Assembly (NCBI GenBank): GCA_025602915.1
Contig: JAHLJZ010000009.1
Coordinates: 434,001 to 498,000, forward strand
DNA length: 64,000 bases
Direction of reading: 5' to 3'
From: Paraphysoderma sedebokerense
Taxonomy: Eukaryota; Blastocladiomycota; Physodermatomycetes; Physodermatales; Physodermataceae
Below, in pieces: positions 11,191 to 22,579 of the stretch (positions within the stretch are counted from its first letter, which is position 1; each line of letters opens with the position of its first letter). The position numbers and the translations under genes were made by a program. The notes under the pieces are model-generated. The model was not told the origin of the DNA. It saw nothing but the letters and a program-made list of their open reading frames with translations, and made no database searches.

Positions 11191-12779
11191 TCATACAATG
11201 AATATATCACATAACTTTTTAGCCCATTCTAACAGTTTTATTTTCTGTTGCTCCTCGGCCATATTAGTTAACCATACCATGTTATGCTTTAATTCTTCGC
11301 TGTGACTCAATGAAGCGATCACTTCTACATCTTCAGCTGAAGGTAGTGACAATCGTTGACCGGACGGAAGGTTGCCGGCGGGCATTTTGCATCGAGGCAT
11401 TGTTCTAACACAAGCGAATACAAGGTAGGTAATCGCATATAATGGTGCATCTTGACCGAATATTAATCTGAAGCTAGAATTTGCAAACAGCGATTCTTTA
11501 AAAAAGTTGTAAAAAAGGTGATGTGTGATATCGAGAGGGCTTATCATTTCGAGTACAGAAGAGGGTAAGTTACGATATGAGAAGAGCTGAATTAATCGCG
11601 CAATCGACGGATTGTCAGCGAAATCGGAAAAGCTGAATTTGATCATCTGAATAATACTTTGCATGATAGTCTCAACATCCTGTTCAACTTCCATCAAACG
11701 GTTATCAGCGCTGTCGAAATCTTCGACTGAAGGTAAAAGAAACGATTCCTCTCGAGTTTTAATTCGATTGACGAAGTCTGATGACGAAGGAGACGACAAG
11801 TCGCAACTGGAGCAATTCCAGTTTTCCGAATTGTCAGCTTGAAGAATAGGGCAGACTATCCCTTCGGTACAAGCGGAACAATGAGCCGTACGCATATAAT
11901 CTTTACCAGAACACAAATCGCACGCACAAAGAAATCCTCGCCTCAACAGATTTTTTTGGCGAACAGATCGAGGTTGATAATCATTTTCTTGATACGAAAT
12001 GGTGATGATATCACCGGGTGAGATACTTCGCAGTGCACGAAGCTTTAATGCAGAATTTGAGAGAATTACAGTGGCATTTGGCAAGCAAGAATGTTCCATG
12101 AATGAACCCAAAATCCAAAGCCCACATTGCTCTTCCTCTTCTGCGCCATCATCTGTCGAAACGTTCGGTTGCTCACTATGTGTTGGAGTCTTAGAGTGGC
12201 AATTAGTTTCAATTTTCCATATCAATTTTTCCAACTCATCTGTTTTGGGTAACGTAAAATTCGACTCATTAATCTCGCTTTCAACATTCTTCTTCTTCTT
12301 TCTGCGGTTTTTGAATCGAGTCTTCATTTTATCATGAAAAGTTTTAGCGGCTTCTCTCCAGTCCGCAATTCTTTCAGGATCCGCTTCTTGAGCAAGCTCA
12401 TTTGAGACACCATCCTCAGACAATTCATTTAGCAAAGGCACAAAATCAGAAACCGCATCTCGTTGCAACAGGATATACTCGTACAACAAACGTTGAAAGT
12501 CTCGAGGAATATCGCATTCGCATGGAACGAAAGCACTTGATTCCGGATGTAGCGTATGCAGGATGCTTTCTTCGACGAAAATAATGTCGCCGGGCTACAA
12601 TTGACGTTAACAAAAGTAAACTTTCATGTACGAATGATGTTCTTGAGGGTTACCTTGAAATCAACCGCTGCAACAAGTACTCTATCGTCTCTACCTTCGA
12701 CAGGATGGGTAACTACTTTTACTGCCTTACCCCACTCTTTACAATACTCCTCCAGCGTAATTTGGGAAGTGACCACCAT
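11191..12779 (-). CDS. SET-domain (SMYD-related) protein methyltransferase-like
   Basis: Exon 1 begins at 12779 and ends KVVTHPVEGRDDRVLVAAVDFK; one intron of about 59 nt (12596-12654) follows; the rest is one long exon. The split SET domain shows PGDIIFVEES, GLWILGSFMEHSCLPNA (the NHS-type motif that binds S-adenosylmethionine, here EHS) and SPGDIITISYQE. A post-SET cysteine cluster CACDLC...CSAC...CSSC suggests a zinc site. Where SMYD proteins carry a MYND finger, this one has a basic stretch (about 12280-12320). The C-terminal 200 residues are helical and poorly conserved. It is likely a lysine methyltransferase, but the change of Asn to Glu in the NHSC motif leaves activity open. Divergent from the NOL11-like gene by 156 bp. 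Confidence 0.75.
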
Positions 12780-12935
12780 AATGATTATAGCATTAGAGTT
12801 GAGTTTTGCAAGTCAAGATTGTCTATTCTGTGGTGGACTGCGCGTAACCATGACAACCAAACAAAGATTTTCCTTGGGTCCATACGACAGGAAGACCGCT
12901 TGAACAGTGCCAGAACCTCTACTATCTTCAGAGAA

Positions 12936-15546
12936 ATGACTGCTTCAATCACTGAACCAGAGCATTTGGCTCACTTTACGTCTTCAGTTTCGCACTCGGG
13001 TACTCATATTCGCCCGGTCTATGTCATCCCGATCTCTGGTAAGGACTACGATGGAGCCGTAGTATCAGTCCAGGGCGATGGAATATACTTCTACGATGTA
13101 AATTTTTCATAAACTGTTTTGATTGCACGATTTATCACTTACTATTGTTCTAAATTTAGATTGATGGTATTAAACGCATAAAAGCTTGGACAATTCCACA
13201 TCATTTGACCTTGGCCTGCGGCGCCGTATATCATAGTTCTTCATCTTCCGTACTAGTTGCTGTACAGAGTTCAATTGATATGGAAACGAGCCTTTTTGGA
13301 AAACAGCTGTGGTGCTGGAGCGACGAGGGAGATTTATCGTCGAAGAAAATGTCGTCGTTGGATCAACCTATTCATCGCCTTCTAGCACCCGAAGAATTGA
13401 ATAGTCATGTCGTTGTTGCTCATACGAATGGCTCTATTTCCCTATCAAGAACAGATGATTTGTCAGTATCCGCTAGTATGCAAGCAGATGAAAGGCATCA
13501 AATCCAGTATGTCAGCTGTTTCGTTGAAAAGCATGCTGATAAAGAGCAAATCGTGTTTTGTATTCTGGTGACGTCAGATGTAAATGGGGATTTCCACATC
13601 AGTTTGGTCGCAATCATGGAGGAAGGTAACAGTGCTCAAATTCGGCGTGTTTGGAAGGAACAAGTGCCTAGGGAGAAGTATGGACAGAAGCCTTTGAAGG
13701 TGTCATATGAGGCGGAATTGAGACATCTCTCAGTTTTATGTGCGTGCCATATTTTCATTGCTTTATTTGTAACTTTTCGATTGACTGGTTTCTCATTTAC
13801 TGTGATTTTAGATTCCAATGGGCGTTTTCGAACATTCAAATTTAAAGTTAATATGGATCCATCCATTTGTCATCTTATGCCGCTTCAATCTCGACATCTA
13901 TTCAAAAGATTCGGTGTTGATATGTCCACCATAGCCATTAGTACAATTCCATATTATGTTATATTTTACGGTCGGTCTCCGGACAAATCGCATTTTAAGG
14001 TTTCAGTCTGGGATTGCAAATTCGGCACTTGTCAGCATGTTTTAGATATTCCGTGTCACCAACTCCAGGAGATTGCCGACCCCCCTACTGACAAGTTCGT
14101 GGACGTGGTCCCTGTACCTCACTCCGAAAATCTGATCTTCACCTTATCAACTTTGTTATCGAGCACTTCAAGATCTAAATCATCAAATGTTAACAAAACC
14201 TCAAAATCCGCAATTCTCCGTTCCCGGATGTTGGTTCCACCGGTTACTTTACAATCCGTTCTCGGAAAAATGCCTCCGGTCATGAGCACGAATCCCAATA
14301 AACTCATTCCTCCGATTGCATCATCTGATGTACCAGCCTTGTCCGCGACATCAGAACCCGAGTTTTTGAAAGGATGGGCTGATTCTATAACAAATCAACA
14401 TACGATGGAGATGACATTGATGCGGAAATTGAACGAAATCCATGACAACAAAGTGTATGAGAAGGAATTCTTCGCAGGTCTTCAACATCTTCTTACGCAA
14501 AACGGTATTGAAGCGGACGAGCATGGAATGGAAGTTGATAATGAGGAATCTCTAGCAAAACCTACGAAGGTAAGTTAGGTGAATAAATACCTCATTTTAT
14601 GACAAGTCTAACATATTACGACCCATCCTTAGTTGCCTTCCTTGTCTTATACATTTGTCTACAATGTCGTATCTCGCTGTTTCAAATCATCAGAAATCAT
14701 CACCTCTGTGTTGGAGTATCTTCTTTCGTTTTCAGTTGTCTCAAACACGATGCTTCCTGATGGGCTTATCACGGAGTTGATAAAACGGAAAGATTTGGTA
14801 TGTATCAACCGGCTGGATGTTTCTAAAGTAATGCTTGAGTATTCACCCTGATATTTTTAGACTTTGCTCGACAAAGTTCTCAAGCATGTCATCGATATTC
14901 CTGAACCCCATATTATCCTTTACCTTCAACACCTCATTGGACATGTGTCTTCATTATCTAAAATTGACTTTCAGACGTATTTGACCAGCATTATGCAGTA
15001 TCCACATACTGATATATTTTTGCGCGAATCAATGAAATCCTTGAGTAGTGATCAAGTTAGCATACTTCTTGGCGTCTTCAATGAATTTTTAGGAATCATT
15101 CTAGCGGGCTCAAGGAAATGTAAGAAGCGGTTGGGCGTTTCATTGCCAAAACTGAATGTGGTTTGTGCTGTTTTCACTTCACTTGACTTGACTGATGGGT
15201 CTCTAATATTAATTTCTTGCTTGAAATCTTTCTGTAGCTTATTTCTTGGATTTCTTATTTATTCGATACTCATCTCACCACCATTACGCTATCTCCTATT
15301 CTCTACCCCTACATCCTCTCGTTACACTCGTACCTAAACTCTCAGATTGACACAGTTGCCAAATTGCAAAGTTTGTCGTCAGTTCTAGCAGTGTATCAAG
15401 AGAAAGAAAAGGAATTGGCGATCGCTAGTTCTGCTGATCAACGGGTTACTGAGAATGGTGACTTCCACAAAAAGAGGAAGAAGAGTAAGCTGGATATGAG
15501 AAGACATTTAAATGAAATTTATAAAATTGAAAAACTGTATCTTTAG
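12936..15546 (+). CDS. NOL11/Utp8-like small-subunit processome protein (t-UTP)
   Basis: The N-terminal 350 residues look like a divergent beta-propeller (blocks DGAVVSVQGDGIYFYD, LDSNGRFRTFKF, FKVSVWDCKFGTCQHVLDIP). A helical C-terminal half follows (LITELIKRKDL, VLKHVIDIPEPHIILYLQHLIGH), with a very basic tail HKKRKKSKLDMRRHLNEIYK. This layout and wording match the NOL11/Utp8 family, which acts with the t-UTP complex in rRNA transcription and early pre-rRNA processing in the nucleolus. At least five introns are needed; the one at about 13741-13812 is 72 nt and leaves the frame open, so retention would insert 24 residues. The assignment rests on general layout rather than a decisive motif. 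Confidence 0.5.
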
Positions 15547-15647
15547 TTGTAGTTACTCTATAGTGCTGGTCAAATTGAAAAATAAAGTTTAATTTTATTG
15601 GTTTGTTTTCTTGTAGTACGGTTGGTTGGTGACTTCACAAATCCCCA

Positions 15648-17686
15648 TTACTTCTCAACAATCCACCCTGTAGTTCCCAACCCTCCTCCTTTCAAATTCG
15701 GAATACTTACACTGGTCACCTTCTTCAGCCCACTTTCTGGAATACTTATATCACCGAAAATTCCTTTATCCTGTTCTTCATTCCTTCGCTGCTTCAGTTC
15801 TTCTTTCTCTTTCGCGTGTTTAAAAACGTAATCTTCAGTCGCAAACGTACTGAAGAAATCAATTTTCGGTTTATTGGTTGATTGTCTCGATGAATCACCA
15901 TCGGATAAGCCAGTGGAAGAGCCCATCAAATCATCAGCTGACGGAGACGCAGAAAGCTTTGAAGTTTGGGCAGAATTTCCAGTGGGTGGTTGAGGTTTGT
16001 ACAATCGTGATGTGACTTCGGCCGCTTTAGAAGAGACCTGTTACAGAGGTGAAGAATTGCGAGCGAACCATCAAAAAATTAATTTTGCGACACGCAAACA
16101 AAATCAATGAACTGTTAGATGATTTCGAGCGAAAATGAACGGTAATGAAACTTATGATTCACCTTGTTACCCTTTCCGATTTCATTCAGATCGTTGTCTC
16201 TTGATTTCTTCGTTGGTTCCAATTTCACCCTGAAGGTGGCCGGGTAATTGCGAGGATCGGTTAGACGGTTTGTGATTGCTGACATCGATGCCGAAGACTG
16301 ATATGGAGAGTCAGTGAAATGCGGCTGTCACGGCCTCAATAATAGTCTTGCCTTTTTAGAAAGACAGCTCGCGCTTTCGGCGGCTATACATTCTTCGTCC
16401 TGTCAAGTAGCAGTCAGTGGTGGATAGAGACGATGATAAAATTTTGTCAGTTTACTTACAGATTGGTTTGATTGAATTTTAGTTAAAGACTTATACGAGA
16501 TTGCAATTTACAAATTAAAAGAATTTAGTTTTGGTGAAAAGCCTTATTGTCGATAGTCATTCGAAATACCTACCTTATACCGCGAAAGATTCGATTGGGA
16601 TCCTCGAGTAATGTTAGAAGCCAATTTAGTATTCGATATTTCCCTGGAACCTACGATTGCGTTTTGTCGGTTAGCGATTAAGGGCAGGGAAGCAACATTG
16701 ATCGATTCCTTGGACGTTCTCTCCTGTCTAGCTTGCTTATTTCCACCGCCTAATTGTGTGGAAGAAGATAAAGATTTATCTTTCCTCAGTTGAGTGGATG
16801 AGGAAATCTTCGATCTACTGAGAAAGTAAACAACAGAAGGCTCAGCTTCTTTCGGGTTATAAGAGAGGATACGTTCAGCTTCATCAAGAGAATCCTTCAA
16901 AGCGGCCATTTGGTCGTCTATCGAATTAATCGTTATATCTCGTTCAAGGGTGTGAAAATCCTCCAAATACGCTTGGGCTTTTGAATCGGACCCACGTCGT
17001 GACATCAGATTTCCTCTTGAGCCAAGCATATTGGTTCTAAAATTTGAGGCGACACTAGTTAAGGAATTAACTCGAGAACTATATGGAATGTTGCCATTTG
17101 AACCATAGATTGAAGTAGACATTGATCTGCGACCAGATCCAAGATAATTTGATTGGGCAATGTTTGTTCGAGAGCCCGTTGATATGTAATTCCTGCTTCT
17201 TTCAACTCTCTGTGCGACATGAGCTTTCAGCTTATTAAAAAATTCTTCTTCGGTATAACCTTTGGCAGTTGGTGTTTCGTCGATAGGTGAAGTACACGGT
17301 TCCTGTCCTGGAGACACTTCTCCTTTTTGTTGCAGCCATGGTTGTGGCGAGTTTAGAGATAGTGGGGATGCATTTGAGTCTCCATATTTTTTCGCAAGTT
17401 TTAAGGCGAATTTAGATTCATCCGATTGAAGAATTGTTGAAATTCTAATCGGTCGATCATCCATTTCCGAAGGATGGTTGAATCCGAAATTCCGGACGAT
17501 TTCCCGCTCTTCAACACAGGAACTATCGGAAGATGCTTCATAGTCCATCGTACTGTATAAACGATGATCTCTAGAATTCGAGTTCGCAATATTCTTTAGG
17601 TGTACAATAATCCCGGTTGGGAACATCCTTGATGGCGGCTCAGGTGTGCCCAGCACGCAAGCGTTGTAGCCGTGACATCTCGCCAA
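15648..17686 (-). CDS. Unrecognised Ser-rich protein with an RLTD motif near its C-terminal third
   Basis: I do not recognise the family. A long first exon (17686 to about 16559) is rich in Ser, Asn and Arg, with a short helix YTEEEFFNKLKAHVAQRVERS and a coiled segment YLEDFHTLERDITINSIDDQ. I join it to four downstream exons because every junction is in phase 0: a 30-nt exon near 16480, a 48-nt exon at 16352-16399, an exon with ITNRLTDPRNYPATF, and a last exon with FFSTFATEDYVFKHAKEKEE. Removing 16298-16351 requires a GC-AG intron (AAG|GCAAGA). RLTDxxxY recalls the C-terminal p25-alpha/TPPP motif RLTDTSKYTG, a microtubule-linked domain, but the match is short. It could be two genes instead. 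The start is uncertain; Met at 17547 is an alternative. Confidence 0.5.
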
Positions 17687-18078
17687 TCATGGCATATTAA
17701 TATTGTATCATCAATGTATTAGAGTTTTCGTGTACTTCAAGCTGTAAAGTAGTGAAGTTATGTCGGGCACGTTGTCCGTAATATTTTGAATCGCGGTTCG
17801 AATGATGGGCGAAGTTGCGAACCCAAAGCAGCTGTAAGAGGGTTGCCACGATTGGCAACTTGCGCTTATTTAGAGCGCTTTGAAAGCATTATCAACCGTG
17901 CAGTACTCTCTTCCATATATATCGAATTGATGGCATGACACCGCCAGCGATGGACGATACGATGTGCAAACGATTCAATAACTTAGTGCACGTGATTTAA
18001 GCACTTAAGTCACGCGACAAAGAATTTGGACATGCCTGCTCCTCCTCGACACATCGTTGCAAATTACCTACTATCAAG
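17687..18078. promoter_or_regulatory. Divergent promoter region of the unknown gene and ClpP
   Basis: Gene-free 392 bp. It holds an interrupted palindrome GTTGCCA-CGAT-TGGCAAC at 17842-17859 and an E-box CACGTG at 17989-17994, about 85 bp upstream of the ClpP ATG, within GCACGTGATT. No TATA box is obvious. Confidence 0.5.
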
Positions 18079-19325
18079 ATGATGCGATTACTTCCTAGAA
18101 TTCCTCGTTCTACCTCTATATTAGCAACTGCCCCAACATCACGATATATATCATCTCTGGGTCTGATACCTTACGTGATCGAGTCAACTGTCTGTTTTCC
18201 TTCCTCTCCTGCCGTTCTCTCATAAACTCGGGCCGTCCCCTTTCAGCCTTCTCTAACTATCGATATTCTCGTCCAATATACAGCCCCGTGGTGAGCGCGG
18301 ATACGATATTTTCTCACGCCTGCTAAAAGAACGAATCATTTGTCTGTTCTCCCCAGTAGATGATAACGTCGCTGGCGTCGTCATTGCCCAGTTGTTATTC
18401 CTTGATGCCGAGGACTCTGAGAGGCCAATCAACTTATATATCAATAGCCCGGGTGGTTCTGTGACAAGCGGGTATGTCAATCAAAATATGGTTAAGATAG
18501 CGGTCAAAGTATAAGAATGACTGATCTCTCCTACGTTCTAGAATGGCCATTTACGACACGATGCAATTCCTTCAGTCCCCCGTGTCAACTTTGTGTATGG
18601 GTCAAGCATCTTCAATGGGATCGCTGCTGCTATCAGCAGGTATGTAAAACTATCGAAAAAATCAAATGTTTCTGTAGATATTCGAGTCAATCGCGGGATT
18701 TGGAGAGGGCTCGTTACCGACTCACACATCTTCCATCTCCTTTGCAATATTTTGTTCACCCGATTTCCAATCACAGGCACGAAAGGACATAGATATGCTC
18801 TTCCCAATAGTCGTATCATGATTCATCAGCCATCTGGTGGAGCGCAAGGTCAAGCCGCTGATATAGCGATTCAGGCTCGTGAAATCTTAAAATGGAGGGA
18901 TAGGTTGAATCAAATCTACTCAAATCATACAGGTCAATCTGTTGATCAAATTGGTATGAATAATTTTGCTTGGTTTAAAACGATTCTTTTTGCTTTCACT
19001 ATTTTTGATAATTATACTCAATGATGGCTAATCTTCAATACGCATGATTGCCTCTATAGAAAAGTTCATGGATCGAGATTATTTCATGTCACCTGAAGAA
19101 GCGTTGGGGTTCGGAATCATAGATAAAGTTTTGAAGAATCGTAAATCTCCCGATAATACTAACGGTGGGAAAGGGAGTGCAGATGGAATCGAAAATGCGA
19201 ATGAGACGACCGTCGAAAAAGGCCAAAGATCAGTTGAGGCCGTGAAGCCAAATTTAGACTCTCAGCAATCTGACGGTGAAGATGGAGATATGGGAAGTTC
19301 AAGTAGGAAAAATGCAAAGAAATAA
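18079..19325 (+). CDS. clpP: ATP-dependent Clp protease proteolytic subunit, mitochondrial
   Basis: The mitochondrial matrix serine protease that forms a 14-mer barrel and is fed by ClpX. Residues 1-25 (from 18079) are basic and Ser-rich, as expected of a targeting sequence. Exon 1 ends LIPYVIEST and joins [19 protein letters not shown] (acceptor about 18281). The catalytic triad is visible: Ser in GQASSMGS (about 18600), His in IMIHQPSGG (about 18820) and Asp in [12 protein letters not shown] (about 19075). Four introns were inferred. The C-terminus after IIDKVL is a hydrophilic tail of about 60 residues rich in Gly, Asp and Ser, longer than bacterial ClpP but usual for mitochondrial forms. 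The start is set by the targeting peptide; a second ATG follows at once. Confidence 0.95.
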
Positions 19326-19571
19326 AGCATGCCTATATGTTTTTAGAATTAATGCGCTTTTCAAGCTGAAATAGTTTACTGTTCAGTTTGGACTGTTTCT
19401 CCAGACATTAGACCAAAATCTCTTATCAGTAGTACTGGTCCATTTTAAAACATTACTAAAACCGAAGACATGATGACATTGCGAAAAATTTGTATTCTAT
19501 TTCATTATGGTATTTCCAGAACAAGTAACTGTCACAACGGTAAATCGGAGGGACAATAAGAATTCGCATCA

Positions 19572-21158
19572 TTAGAACTGCACCCATCCACCGGCGCCTT
19601 GTCCCGGGGATCCAGTTTTGTTCTGACCCTGATTCTGATTCGCGGGAGTTGCGAAAGCCGATTGAAACGCTCCGAAAGGGTCCTGTCCACCTGGTTTTGG
19701 CGGCGACTGAGACTGCAACATGAATGCCGGCACAGCCGATGATTTTGAGTTGGATGAAGACGGCCGCGGAGGCAGAATGGCTGGGCTTCCGTCTGCTCTC
19801 GAAAACATATTGGTTAAAAATCACGATATACAGGCAACGAATTAAAAAGTGGGATAATCATAAAAAACATTTACCATTTACTACGTTCGTAGATGGCTTT
19901 ACAGGTTTCTTGGCGATCTAACCGAAGGAAATGTAACATTGTCAGTCGGGAAAGTACTTAACGCAAGTAACAACATGAAGTTCCAACGCTTCCTGAAAAA
20001 TGACAAAAAGAACAACTGATATAACCTTTCCGATGTTGATGCTAATCGTCTCCCCTTCTTTCAATGATAAATCCAACTTTGGGCCTGGGTCGAGGGCTTT
20101 TTTCGGCTCCTTTTGTGCTTTCACGTGTCTACTCAATTTCCAATTAGAAAAGTTATTAACAAATTCGGGCAATTGGGGCAGAAAGATTCACTTACTTTAC
20201 GTGATCTTGCAGCGCAACATTAAAATCAAAGGCATCATTTCGTTCGGCAAAACCAAGCCCAACATAGGCGTGACGACCTTCAGAAATTTCAAACTTAGTT
20301 AAACACAAGAATACAAATATAAGCATCTGAATTTGTCGTCAAGGAATGCGGGAAGCACAGCAATCACCAAAAACGCCATAACTGCGTTCAAATTTCGCGA
20401 GGACTCCACACGGTTTTCACTTCACTGAACATTTCCAGCAAAGAGAATGTAACTTCATTGGTACTGTTCATCCCAACCAGGTCGCATTTGCATTTGAGTC
20501 GAAATTCAAGTCACATCATACCTTTGTCTTCTATTCTAAGTACGAAGTATCGCGAACTATCCAGTACTGGCTCGACAGAATTGTTATCAGGGTTGTAATT
20601 ACACAAAGCGAACAGTTCGCCTATATATTATAGATTTCAGCCGTTGAAATTTGGTTCGCAGGTGTAAAGCGAAAATGTAAACCGACGCGAAGCACAGATT
20701 TTTGAATGTGTCAACGAAGTGTCAGGTTATGTCAGTTGCAGTTGCTACAGAAACAGTCTATTCAGTAATCCGCTAAGAAAAATACCTGTATTGGGATCCT
20801 CTAATTTGACGAAACATTTATCTCCTTGGGCCGTAACTTTGAGTCTGCCTTGCCAAAGGAATTGGTTGACGTCCCACTCTTGCGCTCTAAAGTATTATAG
20901 TAGGGATGAAGGTATGTTGAGAGAACCGAGAGAGGGTAAACATTCAATTGAGTTTGTAATATACTCTAGTCGGTGAAATTGACTGGTATCGAAAGACGGT
21001 ATTACCTATATCCTCTAGTGGTGGTTCTGGGAGGGATCTTGTAGACGAACACTTCCCGAACGATGAGGAGGGTCTAAGAGGAAATGAGCAAGTTAGTAAC
21101 TTTCTGTCACAGAGAATGAAAATCAAGTTTGTGGAGTACATACAGTTTCTATTTCCAT
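19572..21158 (-). CDS. NECAP-like adaptin-ear-binding coat-associated protein
   Basis: A clathrin accessory protein that binds AP-2 (or AP-1) and helps coat assembly. Exon 1 is only five codons (21158-21144, MEIET). The PH-like NECAP domain follows: [94 protein letters not shown] and the linker after [16 protein letters not shown]. The C-terminal tail is Pro/Gln/Ser-rich and ends exactly in WVQF, the WxxF-type motif that docks to the AP-2 alpha ear. About six introns, one near 20310-20530 being the longest. It diverges from proteasome subunit alpha2 by 205 bp. Confidence 0.93.
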
Positions 21159-21363
21159 TTTGGAATCGTGGGTGAATTAGCGCATAGTGTGCCCTGTAGA
21201 GAGTCCGGCGAAATGGTTACTTTTATCCACGTGACTTATAACAGAAGAACACGTGCAAGTCACGCACCCAGAACTGCTGACGATTCGTGTTTTGCGGAGG
21301 TAGAGGAAGTAACGACTGATCTCTTTGCAACCACAGCACTCTATAAAAACTACTGTAACAACC
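21159..21363. promoter_or_regulatory. Divergent NECAP / proteasome alpha2 promoter with two E-boxes
   Basis: The two ATGs face away from each other across 205 bp. Two CACGTG palindromes lie at 21228-21233 and 21250-21255, 22 bp apart. CACGTG is the core site of basic helix-loop-helix factors such as Cbf1 and USF; the role here is inference. Confidence 0.5.
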
Positions 21364-22579
21364 ATGGGTGACCGATATTCCTTTTCCCTCACAACCTTTT
21401 CGCCTTCGGGAAAACTTGTTCAGATCGAATACGCTCTCAATGCCGTCGCTCAGGGTGTCACCAGTGTCGGAATTAAAGGTTCGTATTTCGTTGTCGTTGG
21501 ACTTGTTGAAGGGGGTATTCAAAGGTGGCCGTTCAAAGAGAAGGGGTTTATCTTTTATTCTATTCTCCAACGTGAAAACGTTCTGTTTTGTGGTTGCTGT
21601 GTATAACTATTAGTTGATCTCGAAAACCGCTTTTGCGTCATCGTTTCGTGTTTCTTGGTTAAAATTAACATAGTACGACTTTGGCATTTTCTTTCACTTG
21701 TCTAATTATCCATCAAATAGCAACAAATGGTATCGTCATAGCTACAGAAAAGAAGACCGTTTCGCCCCTCATCGATGACTCAACCCTCGAAAAAGTGGCC
21801 TCAATATGTCCTAACATCGGCCTTGTGTACTCGGGGATGGGTCCGGATGCAAGAGTACTGATAAATAAAGCCAGAAAAGCGGCACAAAGTTACAAGAGAG
21901 TTTACATGGAAGATCCCCCTGCAAGTATTCTTGTCCGAGAAATCGCTAGTATTATGCAAGAGTTCACACAAAGCGGGTATGTGTAATCTTCATTACGGAT
22001 AATACCCAAAATGATGCAATCGAATATTGGGGCGCAAGGGTGGACTTGTTACGATTGCTGGCTTTGAACTCATAAATTAACCGAGCGGTGTACCTTGTAC
22101 AATTTTAGTGGTGTTCGACCTTTTGGCGTGTCACTTCTCGTTGCGGGGTATGACGAAGACTACGGGCCATCCCTATATCAAGTCGACCCCAGCGGCACTT
22201 ATTTTGCATGGAAAGCCACTGCTATCGGCAAAAACATGGTCAACGCCAAGACTTTCTTAGAAAAACGGTGAGTGGGCATTCTTTCATCAATGTTCTACTA
22301 CCGAAATTAATTACATGTTTTTGAAAACGTTCCTCTCCACCGAATTCTATCAGATTCACGTCAACTTTTGAACTGGAAGACGCAGTTCATACGGCGATTC
22401 TCACTCTTAAAGAATCCTTCGAAGGTCAAATGAATGAACATTCCCTCGAAATTGGAGTTATTACAAAGCAGATGCGTGTCGCGGTAGGTCATGAAGGTGA
22501 ACGCAAGGAGGAGGAAGCTTTCGTTTTTAGGAAGCTCTCGCCTGGAGAGGTGAAGGATTATTTGGACAATATCGCTTAG
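21364..22579 (+). CDS. PSMA2: 20S proteasome subunit alpha type-2
   Basis: A subunit of the outer alpha ring of the 20S proteasome, which gates the chamber. Exon 1 starts [24 protein letters not shown], the proteasome alpha signature with the alpha2-specific N-terminus. Later exons give [73 protein letters not shown] and the end [10 protein letters not shown]. Length is about 234 residues, standard for the subunit. Introns lie at about 21479-21719, 21978-22108 and 22268-22351. All key family residues look intact, and as expected for an alpha subunit there is no catalytic N-terminal Thr. Confidence 0.97.

Noticed and set aside
17785-17810. GGTTCGAAT resembling a tRNA T-loop
   Set aside because: No matching acceptor or anticodon stems around it; no tRNA could be folded by eye.
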